Below, piece after piece: positions 1 through 10,122 of a stretch of 64,000 nucleotides of DNA. This stretch comes from Paracoccaceae bacterium. GTDB lineage: Bacteria; Pseudomonadota; Alphaproteobacteria; Rhodobacterales; Rhodobacteraceae. Within the stretch, counting starts at the first letter, position 1. Each line of letters starts with the position of its first letter. The notes below the pieces were generated by a model. That model was not told the origin of the DNA. It made no database searches and worked only from the letters and a program-made list of their open reading frames with translations. Location of the stretch: contig JACKKJ010000002.1 in NCBI GenBank assembly GCA_024236495.1, positions 62,001 through 126,000 on the forward strand. Reading direction: 5' to 3'. A program made the position numbers and the translations under genes.

Positions 1-157
1 CATCCTTCCCAAGCATCTTGGCCGGCTTGCGATGATCCATGCCAAGATAGGAGTCCTCTTCAGATTTACCCGGGCTGAACGCAAACGCGATCGGCTGCTT
101 GCGGGCCTTTTTCAGCATCTTCTTTATTTCCGGGCCTTTAACTCTGAATTCAGACAC
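1..157 (-). CDS. Unrecognised protein, N-terminal part only (runs off left edge)
   Basis: A reading frame starts with GTG at 157 and stays open to the left edge, giving 52 residues that begin (M)SEFRVKGPEIKK. A GGAG box lies 9 nt before the GTG, which is why this start is chosen; no closer ATG exists. The fragment is basic and lysine-rich, with a central IAFAFSPG stretch, and it looks soluble. I do not recognise the family. Codons such as AGA, ATA, TCT and GTT are frequent, unlike the strongly GC-ending codons of the rest of the window, which suggests recent acquisition or low expression. The rest of the gene lies outside the window. Confidence 0.55.
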   Translation of the reverse strand, partial: MSEFRVKGPEIKKMLKKARKQPIAFAFSPGKSEEDSYLGMDHRKPAKMLGKD

Positions 158-367
158 TGATGGATACTCCAGATCGGTAGGGCTCCGCTGCACGTTAGGT
201 TTCTGCCGCGCAACATGTCCAGTCGGTTGATCAACCCTGACTCGGGTTTTTTTGGCCGGATTTTCCCCTTGCAATGCGCGCTCATCGAAGGCCGGCGGCT
301 GCCGCCAGAGGCGATGGATCGCGGCACCGAAAGAGGTCGGCCGCATCGACGCGCCGTCCGCAGCAGT

Positions 368-470
368 TGCGGATTCGGATGCCAGCCGTCTGGACGGCGG
401 GCACCCGAATCCGCAGAGTGGCGGAAAACCTCGCGCCACCTTGCAGGCAGGCGCGATCCTGGCGAAAGGA
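368..470 (+). promoter_or_regulatory. Structured leader in front of mtnA (three hairpins, last masks the RBS)
   Basis: The 321-base gap between the left-edge gene and mtnA contains a nearly perfect 48-nt palindrome. The outer 11-bp arms are 368-378 and 405-415, followed by TGCC/GGCA (380-383/400-403) and GCCGTC/GACGGC (385-390/393-398). It is followed by a perfect 7-bp hairpin (431-437/450-456). A third hairpin, TCCT/AGGA (457-460/467-470), has as its 3' arm the ribosome binding site of mtnA (GTG at 479). There is no T-run after the big hairpin, so it is not a standard terminator. The layout is what a translational leader or riboswitch would look like, and mtnA acts in S-adenosylmethionine by-product salvage. 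I could not match it to a named riboswitch consensus. Confidence 0.4.
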
Positions 471-478
471 CTGTCGGC

Positions 479-1579
<1,101 letters not shown>

Positions 1580-1660
1580 GAACGCCCCAGCGCCCGCCCG
1601 CTGCGGCATCGCGGCCTTCGCCACCTGCGCCAGCCCGGCGCCCGAACCGCCCGGAGAACA

Positions 1661-2347
1661 ATGATGACCTCTTCCGCCCCAGACACCCGCGCCACGCGGC
1701 AGGCGATCATCGACGCCTGCCTTTGGATGAACCGGCGCGGCATCAACCAGGGCACGTCCGGCAATGTCTCTGTCCGGGTCGGAACGCGGGGCGACCGGAT
1801 GCTGATCACGCCGACAGCGGTCCCCTACGACATGATGACACCCGAAATGCTGGTCGAGATGCCGGTCACGGGCGAGCCCGCCGCGACAGGGCCGCGACCG
1901 TCAAGCGAATGGCGCTTCCACCAGGCGCTGCTGGCCGCGCGACCGGACATGCAGGCGGTGGTTCACGCGCATTCGCCCCATGCCACGGCGGTGGCCTGCC
2001 AGCGGCGCCCGATCGAGGCGATCCATTACATGGTCGCGGTCTTCGGCGGCGCGGATGTTCCGCTGACGGGCTACCACCTGTTCGGGAGCGAGGCGCTGGC
2101 ACGGGATGTGGCCGCCACGATGGCGCACCGGCACGGCTGCCTGATGGCGAGCCACGGCGCGGTGGTGGTGGGCGAGACGCTCGACAAGGCACTTTGGCGG
2201 ATCGAGGAACTGGAAGCGCTGGCGAAGATGGACCTTCTGTGCCGCGCCGGCCCGGTGCCGCCGGTGCTGCTGAGCGATGCGGAAATCGCCCAGGTGGTGC
2301 AAAGCTTCGCGGCCTACCGGCCGGGCGTGGCCATCCCCGAGGGCTGA
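1661..2347 (+). CDS. Class II (fuculose-phosphate type) aldolase, candidate DHAP-shunt aldolase
   Basis: A 228-residue class II aldolase/adducin-family enzyme that uses a divalent metal to cleave a ketose-1-phosphate into dihydroxyacetone phosphate and an aldehyde. Visible motifs are the phosphate-binding NQGTSGNVSVRV near the N terminus, the metal ligands in VVHAHSPHATAVA, and a late SHGAVVVG. Its position right behind mtnA suggests that the substrate is 5-methylthioribulose- or 5-deoxyribulose-1-phosphate (the DHAP shunt described in Rhodospirillum rubrum and some E. coli). The alternative reading is MtnB, the dehydratase of the methionine salvage pathway, from the same superfamily. No mtnC, mtnD or mtnK is present here, so I favour the aldolase. 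There are two adjacent ATGs (1661, 1664); GGAGA at 1653-1657 fits the second slightly better. Confidence 0.8.
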   Translation: MMTSSAPDTRATRQAIIDACLWMNRRGINQGTSGNVSVRVGTRGDRMLITPTAVPYDMMTPEMLVEMPVTGEPAATGPRPSSEWRFHQALLAARPDMQAVVHAHSPHATAVACQRRPIEAIHYMVAVFGGADVPLTGYHLFGSEALARDVAATMAHRHGCLMASHGAVVVGETLDKALWRIEELEALAKMDLLCRAGPVPPVLLSDAEIAQVVQSFAAYRPGVAIPEG

Positions 2348-2505
2348 GCACGGTAAACGGGCGGCGCGGCAGATGGCGCGCGGCACGAGAATCGCCTAGG
2401 GAGAAGGGGCGCCGGCGCAGGGCCGGCACAGGGTCGGCCCGGTGTCTGCAAAACGTATGGCAGGCGGCGGGCGGCCGCTGGCAACCGGACGGGACGGAAG
2501 AACGG

Positions 2506-2712
2506 ATGAGTGAACGGTTGGACAGGGCCGAAGAGGAACTGGCGCATCTGCGGCGCATGGTCGACGACCTGTCGGAAGTGGTCGCGCGCCAGTCGCGCGA
2601 GATCGACCTGCTGACGCGGCGCATCGCGCTTCTGATGGAACGCGCCGCGGAGGCAGAGGCCGAGCGGACCGGCACCATTCCCCTGGCGGACCAGCGACCG
2701 CCGCATTGGTAG
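2506..2712 (+). CDS. slyX: SlyX family protein
   Basis: A 68-residue cytoplasmic protein with an almost uninterrupted coiled coil (heptads such as LDRAEEELAHLRRM and VARQSREIDLLTRRI) and the typical SlyX end PPHW (usually PPHY). The molecular role of SlyX is not known. The start ATG at 2506 has GGAAG five nt upstream. It is read in the same frame as a long spurious frame that crosses mtnA and the aldolase. The 158-nt stretch between the aldolase and this gene holds nothing else I can support. Confidence 0.82.
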   Translation: MSERLDRAEEELAHLRRMVDDLSEVVARQSREIDLLTRRIALLMERAAEAEAERTGTIPLADQRPPHW

Positions 2713-2798
2713 AACCGCCAAGAACCTGCCCGCGCTGACAGGTTGGTGTCAGGATCGCGGGCAAGACCCTCGATCAACCTGCCGTGGTCCAGCCCCCG

Positions 2799-3875
2799 AT
2801 GACATCCAGACTATCCGCATTCTTCGGTGCACCGCACTGGCCGACCGTCGCGCTGACCTATGCCATCGGCACGTCGGGCGGGGTGGTGGCCATGCTTGCC
2901 CACCTGCCCCTGCCGATGTTGCTGGGATCGCTTCTGGCGGTCGGGGCCGCCGCGCTTTTCGGTCTCAGGCCGCTCGGGCGGTTGCCAGAGGCGCCGCAGC
3001 GGCTCAGGATGTTGTTCATCCCTGTGATCGGCGTTGCGATCGGCGGGGCGGCCCGCCCCGGCCTGCTTCAAGAGGCGGTCGCCTGGCTGCCCTCGCTTGC
3101 CATCCTCGCCATCTTCATTCCGGCAGTCCACTACGCCGGGTTCAGGATCCTGGTGGCGACCGGCCGGATCGACAAGGTCACGGCGCTTTTCGCTACCGCC
3201 CCCGGAGGCCTGGTCGAGACCGTGCAGATGGGCGAAGAAGCCGGCGCGGACATGCAGATGCTGATCATGCTGCAATTCCTGCGGCTGATCCTGACGATCG
3301 TCTTCATTCCGCTGTTCTTCACCTGGCTGGTCGGCCATGCCGTCGGTTCGGCCGGCGGCGCCGCCGTCGAGGGCGCGGAGATGGGGATCTTCGACCTTGC
3401 CGTCCTGGTCGCGGCGGGCGTTCTTGGCGCGATCATCGGGTTGAAGCTGCGGCTTCCCGCGGGCCATGTGCTGGGCCCGATCTTCCTGTCCGGGGCGGCG
3501 CATCTTGCGGGGCTGACCGCGGCGGTGCCGCCGCAGGTCACGGTCTGGGCGACGCAGGTCGTCATCGGCACCTCGCTGGGCGTGCGATTTGGCGGGATGC
3601 CCAAGCGCCGCATCCTGGAAGCGCTCAGGCTGTCGCTGATCAGCGTAACGCTGATGATGGGCGGCGCCGGCCTGATTGCCTGGAGCCTTGCCTCGGCGGT
3701 GAACGAAACCGTGCCGGCGGTCTTTCTGGCCTTCGCGCCCGGCGGGCTTGTCGAAATGGGGCTGATCGCGCTCAGCCTGGATCTGTCGATTCTATATGTT
3801 ACCGCGCATCACCTCTTGCGGATCATCCTTGCGGTGTCGGTTGCGCGCGTGTTCGCCCACCGCCTTGCACGGTAG
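2799..3875 (+). CDS. AbrB family integral membrane protein (possible transporter)
   Basis: A protein of about 358 residues built of two similar halves, each with alternating hydrophobic helices and a glycine-rich APGGL motif (ATAPGGLVETVQMG near residue 130; AFAPGGLVEMGLIA near 315). This duplication is characteristic of the AbrB/PF05145 membrane family, often annotated as ammonia monooxygenase although there is no such activity. At least ten membrane segments are visible. The substrate is unknown; some relatives are thought to be regulators or transporters. An in-frame GTG at 2784 would add five residues; neither start has a clear ribosome binding site. It is convergent with the phospholipase D gene, and a TCGGCC/GGCCGA hairpin lies in the 27-nt gap. 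Confidence 0.8.
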   Translation: MTSRLSAFFGAPHWPTVALTYAIGTSGGVVAMLAHLPLPMLLGSLLAVGAAALFGLRPLGRLPEAPQRLRMLFIPVIGVAIGGAARPGLLQEAVAWLPSLAILAIFIPAVHYAGFRILVATGRIDKVTALFATAPGGLVETVQMGEEAGADMQMLIMLQFLRLILTIVFIPLFFTWLVGHAVGSAGGAAVEGAEMGIFDLAVLVAAGVLGAIIGLKLRLPAGHVLGPIFLSGAAHLAGLTAAVPPQVTVWATQVVIGTSLGVRFGGMPKRRILEALRLSLISVTLMMGGAGLIAWSLASAVNETVPAVFLAFAPGGLVEMGLIALSLDLSILYVTAHHLLRIILAVSVARVFAHRLAR

Positions 3876-3902
3876 GTCGGCCTCGGGCGCGGCCGAGCCG
3901 CG

Positions 3903-5480
3903 TCAAAGCAGCCATTCGACAGGCAGAAGCCCGATCAGCCAGACGGCGGCGCGCAGGGGCCATGTGGTGTTCGGCTCGGTCGTCCAGACGATTTCGTCCG
4001 GCTGCCCCGGCCGGTCGATCCAGACAAGCCCGCCCGAAGCGTTGCGCCGGACCTGATAGGCAAGCTTCGGCAGTTCCCGGTCAAGCCAGACGGCGATCAG
4101 CCCGGCAAGCCGCGGGCTGTCGATCAGGAGCCCCATCTCGCAGTTCAGCCGTTTCGACCGGGGGTCGAAGTTGAACGACCCGACAAAGGCCCGGTGGTCG
4201 TCGATCTGGAATGTCTTGGCGTGGAGCGCGGTGCGCGAGATCCCGACAATGCCGAAATCGTCGACAGACTTTCGTTCGCCCCCTTCGCTTTTCAGTTCCC
4301 AGACCTCGACCCCGGCGTCGATCAGCGCGCCACGGTATTTGGCGTAGCCGGAATGGACCGGCGTCACGTCCGTCGCCTCAAGCGCGTTGGTCAGCGTGCG
4401 GACGCGAACCCCGGATCCGGCGATCTGGCCCAGTGTTGCCGTGGCCTGAGCGCCGGGCACGAAATAGGCCGATATGACATCATAGGTCGATGACGGACGC
4501 CCGATCTCGGCCATCAGTGCGCGGATCATCAGGCCCTCGGTTTCGATCCTGCCCAGCGCCTTGGCCGGGTCGTCGCTGAAAAGCCGCACCGCGACCCATT
4601 CGACCGGCAGGGTCTGGTCGGCGATCTGCTGCGCCAGCCGCGACGTCAGGACCGCCTCCCGGTAGGCGACGGCCTGCGGGGTATCGCGGTTGGCGGCGTC
4701 GCGGGCGGCAAGGCGGCCTTCGGCGTCGGGTTCGGGCGCAACAAGGGCTTCGACCGCGAATGCCGACGCGCTGTTCCAGTAACGGTCGAAATCCGCGCCG
4801 ACCGCCTGCGCCGCGGGGCCAATCGCGAGCACGTCGAGATCGGAATAGACATGCCCGCTTCCGGTCTCGAAATAGACATTGCCAATGTTGCGCCCGCCGA
4901 CGATCGTGGCCACGCCGTCCACGGTGAAGGACTTGTTGTGCATGCGGCGGTTCAGGCGCGGGAAGTCGAACAGATAGCTCAGCGATCGCGGGCTGCGCAG
5001 GACGAAGGGATTGAACAGGCGCACCTCGGCCGTAGGCAGGCGCGACAGGGCCAGCAGTTCCTGATCCAGGCCCGGCGTTCCGTTGTCGTCTACCAGCAGA
5101 CGCACCCGCACCCCGCGGTTGGCCGCGGCGGACAGTTCGGACAGTAGCCGCAGGCCGGTCAAGTCGTCCTGCCAGATGTAGTACTGAGCGTCGATCGATA
5201 CCTCGGCGGCGTGGATCAGGGCCATCCGCGCCGCGAAGGCGTCGATCCCGTTTTCCAGCGCCATGACGCCCGAGGTGCCCGGATGGGCAGCGGCAAGCGG
5301 CAGGATCGAGGCCCCCAGCGCGGTCCGCTCCGAGGGTGCGATGGCGGTGCTGGCCGTTCGCCCGTCGGCGGCAGGAAGCGGGAACAGAAGCCTGAGGACG
5401 AGGATCGGCGCGGCAATGACCGTGGCAAGAACCGCCAGCGCGCGTCCGGCGCGCCCGATCCTCCCGCCCCGGCGCCTCAC
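3903..5480 (-). CDS. Phospholipase D-family protein (cardiolipin synthase-like)
   Basis: A 525-residue membrane-anchored protein with one N-terminal hydrophobic segment (about residues 13-35) and two HKD catalytic motifs: HNKSFTVDGVATIVGGRN in the first half and HAKTFQIDDHRAFVGSFNFD in the second. The domain layout is that of ClsC/ClsB-like cardiolipin synthases and other PLD transphosphatidylases; the exact substrate cannot be read from sequence. The gene starts with GTG that overlaps the TGA of dnaE (GTGA), so it is translated from the dnaE transcript. The AGGAGGT directly abutting the GTG is unusually close for a ribosome binding site, so a start further inside is possible. Confidence 0.85.
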   Translation of the reverse strand: MRRRGGRIGRAGRALAVLATVIAAPILVLRLLFPLPAADGRTASTAIAPSERTALGASILPLAAAHPGTSGVMALENGIDAFAARMALIHAAEVSIDAQYYIWQDDLTGLRLLSELSAAANRGVRVRLLVDDNGTPGLDQELLALSRLPTAEVRLFNPFVLRSPRSLSYLFDFPRLNRRMHNKSFTVDGVATIVGGRNIGNVYFETGSGHVYSDLDVLAIGPAAQAVGADFDRYWNSASAFAVEALVAPEPDAEGRLAARDAANRDTPQAVAYREAVLTSRLAQQIADQTLPVEWVAVRLFSDDPAKALGRIETEGLMIRALMAEIGRPSSTYDVISAYFVPGAQATATLGQIAGSGVRVRTLTNALEATDVTPVHSGYAKYRGALIDAGVEVWELKSEGGERKSVDDFGIVGISRTALHAKTFQIDDHRAFVGSFNFDPRSKRLNCEMGLLIDSPRLAGLIAVWLDRELPKLAYQVRRNASGGLVWIDRPGQPDEIVWTTEPNTTWPLRAAVWLIGLLPVEWLL

Positions 5481-8400
5481 ACCTCCTCCACCAGTGCGAC
5501 CCCGGACATGGCCTTGATCGCCCCCTTGATCTGCGGATTGACCGGAAAGTCACGGCCGGTCGCCACCTCGACCTCGGTTCCGGTCGCACGATCGGCGATC
5601 AGGAAGCTGACCGGGCCACGCGACCGGATCGACGCATCCTGCTGCATGCGCGCCAGAAGGGTCGCGACAGAGGTGACGGCACCCTCTGTCTCCACATGGA
5701 TGCGCAGGCCGGCGCCGCCGGCATCGGCCGCGACGCTGTCGATCGGCTGGGCGGCGCGCGCCAGAAGCTTCAGCGTCTCGCCTTCCATGTTCGCCTCGAC
5801 CGTGAGGACGACGGCATTGCCCGGTTCAAGATGCTGGCGCGCGGCTTCGAGCGTGTCGGAAAACACCGTCACCTCGTAAAGGCCGGTCGGATCCGAGAGC
5901 CCGACGAAGGCAAAGCGGTTGCCCCGCGCCGACTTGCGTTCCTGGCGGTTGGATACCGTCCCGGCCATCTTCGCGATCAGGGGCGCGCGCTCCGCCGCCG
6001 CCGTCACCTCGGCCAGAGTCATCACGTTCTTGCGCTTCAGCGCGGGCATGTAGTCGTCAAGCGGGTGGCCCGACAGGTAGAAACCGACAGCCAGATGTTC
6101 CTCGGCCAGCCGTTCGACCGGAAGCCAGTCGTCGACCGGCGCCAGGCGCGGTTCGGGCAGGTCGTCGCCCGCGTCCCCGAACAGCGACACCTGCGAGGAG
6201 GACGAAGCCTCGTGCACCGCCGCCGACCACGCCGACAGCGCGTCAAGGCTGTCGAAGACCCTGCGGCGGTTGGCATCCAGAACGTCGAAGGCCCCCGCGC
6301 GGGCCAGCATCTCGAGCGGCCGCTTGCCAAGCCGCTTCAGATCGACCCGGCGCGCGAAATCGAAAAGCGACGCAAAGGGCCGGTCGCCACGGGCGGCGAC
6401 GATCATCCGCATCGCCTCCACGCCCACGTTCTTCAGCGCGCCCAGCGCATAGACGACCTTGCCGTCCTTCACGCCGAAGGTCGCGAAGGACCGGTTCACG
6501 CAAGGGGACACCGTGTCGATCCCCATCCTGTCGACCTCGCGCTTGTAGACGGCAAGCTTGTCGGTCAGGTGGATATCGCAGTTCATCACCGCCGCCATGA
6601 ATTCGACCGGGTGGTTCGCCTTCAGCCACGCCGTCTGGTAGCTGACGACGGCATAGGCGGCGGCGTGGGATTTGTTGAAGCCGTAGTTGGCGAATTTCTC
6701 CAGAAGGTCGAAGACCTCGCCCGCCTTCTTCGCCGGCACGTCATGGGTCTTCTTGGCGCCCTCGATGAACTTCGGGCGCTCCTTGTCCATCTCCTCCTTG
6801 ATCTTCTTGCCCATGGCGCGGCGCAGAAGGTCTGCACCGCCGAGCGAGTAGCCCGCCATGACCTTGGCAATCTCCATCACCTGTTCCTGATAGACGATGA
6901 TGCCCTGGGTTTCGGCAAGGATGTGGTCGATGGTCGGGTGAATGGATTCGATGTCGCGCAGGCCGTTCTTGACCTCGCAGTAGACCGGGATGTTCTCCAT
7001 CGGGCCCGGTCGGTAAAGCGCGACGAGCGCCACGATATCCTCGATGCAGGTGGGCTTCATGCGCCGAAGCGCATCCATCATGCCGGTGCTTTCCACCTGG
7101 AACACCGCGACGGTCTGGGCGCGGGCGTAAAGGTCGTAGGTGGGCTTGTCGTCCAGGGGGATCGCGTTGATCTGATCCACCGCCCCTTCGGGCGGCAGAT
7201 AAAGATCGCGCCCGTCCGCCGCGATATGCAGGTGCCGTCCGCCGCCGCGGATCAGGTCCACGGCATTCTGGATGACGGTCAGTGTCTTCAACCCGAGAAA
7301 GTCGAACTTCACCAGCCCGGCGGCTTCCACCCATTTCATGTTGAACTGGGTCGCGGGCATGGTCGACCGCGGATCCTGATATAGCGGCACCAATTCGTCC
7401 AGCGGCCGGTCGCCGATCACGACGCCCGCCGCATGGGTCGAGGCGTTGCGCAAGAGCCCCTCGATCTGCTGGCCATAGTCCAGAAGGCGCTTGACCACCT
7501 CTTCGGCCCGCGCGGCCTCGCGCAGGCGCGGCTCGTCTGCCAGTGCCTTTTCGATGGACACCGGCTTGACCCCTTCGACCGGGATCAGCTTGGACAGCTT
7601 GTCGACCTGACCGTAGGGCATTTGCAGAACCCGGCCGACGTCGCGCACGGCGGCCTTCGACAGAAGCGCGCCGAAGGTGATGATCTGCGCCACCTTTTCG
7701 CGGCCGTAGCGGTGCTGAACGTATTCGATGACCTCTTCGCGGCGGTCCATGCAGAAATCGATGTCGAAGTCCGGCATCGACACCCGCTCGGGGTTCAGGA
7801 AGCGTTCGAACAGCAGCGAATAGCGCAAGGGGTCAAGGTCGGTGATGGTCAGCGCATAGGCCACCAGCGACCCGGCGCCCGACCCGCGCCCCGGGCCGAC
7901 CGGAATGTCGTGGTCCTTGGCCCATTTGATGAAGTCGGCGACGATCAGGAAATAGCCCGGAAAGCCCATTTGTTCGATGATGCCCAGCTCGAAGCTCAGC
8001 CGTTCTTCGTATTCCTCGACCGACACGGAATGGGGAATGACCGCCAGGCGCGCTTTCAGGCCCTCGGTCGCCTGGCGGCGCAATTCCACCACCTCGTCGT
8101 CAGCGAAGCGCGGCAGGATGGGCTTGCGCTTGGCCACCTTGAAGGCGCAGCGGCGCGCGATCTCGACCGTGTTTTCCAGCGCCTCCGGCAGGTCGGCGAA
8201 CAGCGCCGCCATTTCCTCGGGCGTCTTCAGATAATGCTGCGGCGTCAGGCGGCGCCGGGGTTCCTGCTGATCGACATAGGCGCCTTCCGCGATGCAGATC
8301 ATCGCGTCATGCGCCTCGTACATCTTCGCCTTGGGAAAATAGACGTCGTTCGTGGCGACCAGCGGCAGACCAAGGTCGTAGGCCAGCTCCACATGGCCGC

Positions 8401-8980
8401 GTTCGCTCAGCCGTTCGGGATCGGGAAGGCGGCCGCCTTCGCCCGGGTGGCGCTGCAACTCGACATAAAGCCGCGTCGGGAAGGCGGCGGCAAGGCGGCG
8501 CACAAGCGCTTCGGCCTTGCTGGCCTGACCCGCCTGAAGAAGGCGTCCCACCGCCCCGTCCGGGCCGCCGGTCAGGCAGATCAGGCCGCCGGCATGCGCC
8601 TCTACCTCCGCCAGCGTCACATGCGGCAGCGAACCGTCGCCGCGCAGGTAGAGGCAGGAATTCAGCTTCATCAGGTTCATGTAGCCCGCTTCGGACTGCG
8701 CGAGCAGCACGACGGGCGCCGGCGGGCGGGCGCGTTCACCGGGCTGGGCGGGGTCGTAGTCGAGCGACAGCTGACAGCCGACGATCGGCTGGATCCCCGC
8801 CCCCGCCGCGGTGACCGAGAATTCCAGCGCCGCGAACATGTTGTTGGTGTCGGTCACTGCAACGGCGGGCATCGCCATCTTTTCGGCCAGACCGGCCAGC
8901 TTCTTGACCGGAACGGCGCCTTCAAGCAGCGAATATTCCGTGTGGACGCGAAGATGGATGAATCGGGGGGCGCGGGTCAT
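5477..8980 (-). CDS. dnaE: DNA polymerase III subunit alpha
   Basis: The replicative polymerase catalytic subunit, 1167 residues, full length for the DnaE1 class. The PHP domain occupies about residues 1-270 (LRVHTEYSLLEGA at the start). The polymerase core shows GPGRGSGAGSLVAYAL (about 362-376) and the catalytic aspartates in PDFDIDF (403-409), with the third acidic residue in the VKFDFLGL segment. The helix-hairpin-helix and OB domains follow (AKMAGTVSNRQERKSARG). The ATG start gives the classic opening of alphaproteobacterial DnaE. The following PLD gene overlaps its stop codon. Confidence 0.97.
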   Translation of the reverse strand: MTRAPRFIHLRVHTEYSLLEGAVPVKKLAGLAEKMAMPAVAVTDTNNMFAALEFSVTAAGAGIQPIVGCQLSLDYDPAQPGERARPPAPVVLLAQSEAGYMNLMKLNSCLYLRGDGSLPHVTLAEVEAHAGGLICLTGGPDGAVGRLLQAGQASKAEALVRRLAAAFPTRLYVELQRHPGEGGRLPDPERLSERGHVELAYDLGLPLVATNDVYFPKAKMYEAHDAMICIAEGAYVDQQEPRRRLTPQHYLKTPEEMAALFADLPEALENTVEIARRCAFKVAKRKPILPRFADDEVVELRRQATEGLKARLAVIPHSVSVEEYEERLSFELGIIEQMGFPGYFLIVADFIKWAKDHDIPVGPGRGSGAGSLVAYALTITDLDPLRYSLLFERFLNPERVSMPDFDIDFCMDRREEVIEYVQHRYGREKVAQIITFGALLSKAAVRDVGRVLQMPYGQVDKLSKLIPVEGVKPVSIEKALADEPRLREAARAEEVVKRLLDYGQQIEGLLRNASTHAAGVVIGDRPLDELVPLYQDPRSTMPATQFNMKWVEAAGLVKFDFLGLKTLTVIQNAVDLIRGGGRHLHIAADGRDLYLPPEGAVDQINAIPLDDKPTYDLYARAQTVAVFQVESTGMMDALRRMKPTCIEDIVALVALYRPGPMENIPVYCEVKNGLRDIESIHPTIDHILAETQGIIVYQEQVMEIAKVMAGYSLGGADLLRRAMGKKIKEEMDKERPKFIEGAKKTHDVPAKKAGEVFDLLEKFANYGFNKSHAAAYAVVSYQTAWLKANHPVEFMAAVMNCDIHLTDKLAVYKREVDRMGIDTVSPCVNRSFATFGVKDGKVVYALGALKNVGVEAMRMIVAARGDRPFASLFDFARRVDLKRLGKRPLEMLARAGAFDVLDANRRRVFDSLDALSAWSAAVHEASSSSQVSLFGDAGDDLPEPRLAPVDDWLPVERLAEEHLAVGFYLSGHPLDDYMPALKRKNVMTLAEVTAAAERAPLIAKMAGTVSNRQERKSARGNRFAFVGLSDPTGLYEVTVFSDTLEAARQHLEPGNAVVLTVEANMEGETLKLLARAAQPIDSVAADAGGAGLRIHVETEGAVTSVATLLARMQQDASIRSRGPVSFLIADRATGTEVEVATGRDFPVNPQIKGAIKAMSGVALVEEV

Positions 8981-9026
8981 GAGGCGACACTAGCGGAGCC
9001 CGGGGGCCAGTGAAAGCGGCCAGAGG

Positions 9027-9854
9027 TCAGACGATCAGCTCATAGGAAAGGATGCGGCCCCGGAAATAGACCTCGTATCCGTCGGGGTAGACATAGCCGA
9101 CCTCCCCCCATTCCGGGATGCGGCGCGGGCCGATCCGGCGGTAGCCCCAGAAGCACCCGCGCCAGTCGTATCGGGCCGCACGGCCCCGTGCGTCGAACGC
9201 GGGCCGGTCCTTCGCCTCGACCGTCTCGATGTCGCCGGCCTCGTCGAAGCCGAAGCTCACCCGCGCCGTGCCCTCGGGCAGGCTCAGCGCGGCTTCTGCA
9301 CTCCGGTCGCCGGTGAGGCGCCAGGCGATCGCCGGATTGCCCAGGATCGCGTCGGGCGCCCAGGGCAGTTCCGCGAGATAGCGCAGCGCCTCGCCCAACG
9401 CGATGTCGCTGCCGGATTTCGACGCGACGGCAAGCGAGCCGAGAAGCCGCGCCTCAAGCATGCCGCCAAGGACAGAATCGTAGGCGTCGATCACCCGGAA
9501 GGACCTAAAAGGACCGATCCACCGGCTGGCGTCCCAGGCGAAACCGGCGCCGCCGAGCGCCACATGCTGTTCGGCGCGGATCGGATGGAAGGGCGCGCCC
9601 TGCGCCAGCCGCAGGTCCGCCCGCTGGCTGAACCGGGCGGCAGATGGTGACGACGTGTCCTGCGCGCCGGCCCCGCAGCGACGCGCGAAGGCGGCGACAG
9701 GCGGTGGCAGATCGTCGCGCCAGCGCGCGGGGGGCGAGGAACGCAAGGCTTCTGTGCGAACCTGGATCCGCCTGGAAAAGCGTCTGAATGCAAAGACATG
9801 TGCCGCAAACGGCAGCAAGAAACCGATCGACGCGAGGAATATCACCGCATTCAT
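9027..9854 (-). CDS. DUF6544-like protein, one N-terminal membrane anchor
   Basis: A 275-residue protein with an N-terminal hydrophobic segment (residues 3-23) followed by a soluble domain rich in aromatic residues. The segment EALRYLAELPWAPDAILGNP and the C-terminal WGEVGYVYPDGYEVYFRG run match my memory of the DUF6544 (formerly DUF6920) family, whose function is unknown. GGAAGAGA lies just before the ATG. It is divergent from the xdh operon, across a 268-bp region. Family call is from pattern memory, not a search. Confidence 0.6.
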   Translation of the reverse strand: MNAVIFLASIGFLLPFAAHVFAFRRFSRRIQVRTEALRSSPPARWRDDLPPPVAAFARRCGAGAQDTSSPSAARFSQRADLRLAQGAPFHPIRAEQHVALGGAGFAWDASRWIGPFRSFRVIDAYDSVLGGMLEARLLGSLAVASKSGSDIALGEALRYLAELPWAPDAILGNPAIAWRLTGDRSAEAALSLPEGTARVSFGFDEAGDIETVEAKDRPAFDARGRAARYDWRGCFWGYRRIGPRRIPEWGEVGYVYPDGYEVYFRGRILSYELIV

Positions 9855-9987
9855 TGACGTTCTCTTCCGACGCGGTAGGGTGGCCGCAGGCTTGGCGAAG
9901 ACACTGCCATTCTATCTCACGGCTCCGGACCGGTCACCACCAGAACAGGGCGATTATCCTGAGAAAATTGAAAGTCTATTCAGTAAA

Positions 9988-10006
9988 CAAGAAGATATTA
10001 TTCTTG
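9988..10006. promoter_or_regulatory. Inverted repeat in the xdh promoter region
   Basis: CAAGAA and TTCTTG (9988-9993, 10001-10006) flank GATATTA in the AT-rich part of the 268-bp gap between the DUF6544-like gene and xdhA. It is the only clear dyad in this gap and lies 117 nt before the xdhA start, so it could be an operator for the purine operon. No regulator gene is adjacent, and the binding protein is unknown. Confidence 0.3.
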
Positions 10007-10122
10007 CCATGCGAGCCGGCCGCAGGCTTGATTGTGCAAGGGAGACGGGGCGTGTTCCGCTTTACGCCGCATCGGGCGGGCACGCGACAACCTGGGCGAG
10101 GAGAAGGCGGCGGGACCACAGT

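Noticed and set aside
233..253. AACCC-TGACTC-GGGTT hairpin followed by TTTTTTT
   Set aside because: It looks like a terminator but the stem is only 5 bp, and there is no gene upstream on the plus strand to terminate. It may serve something outside the window.
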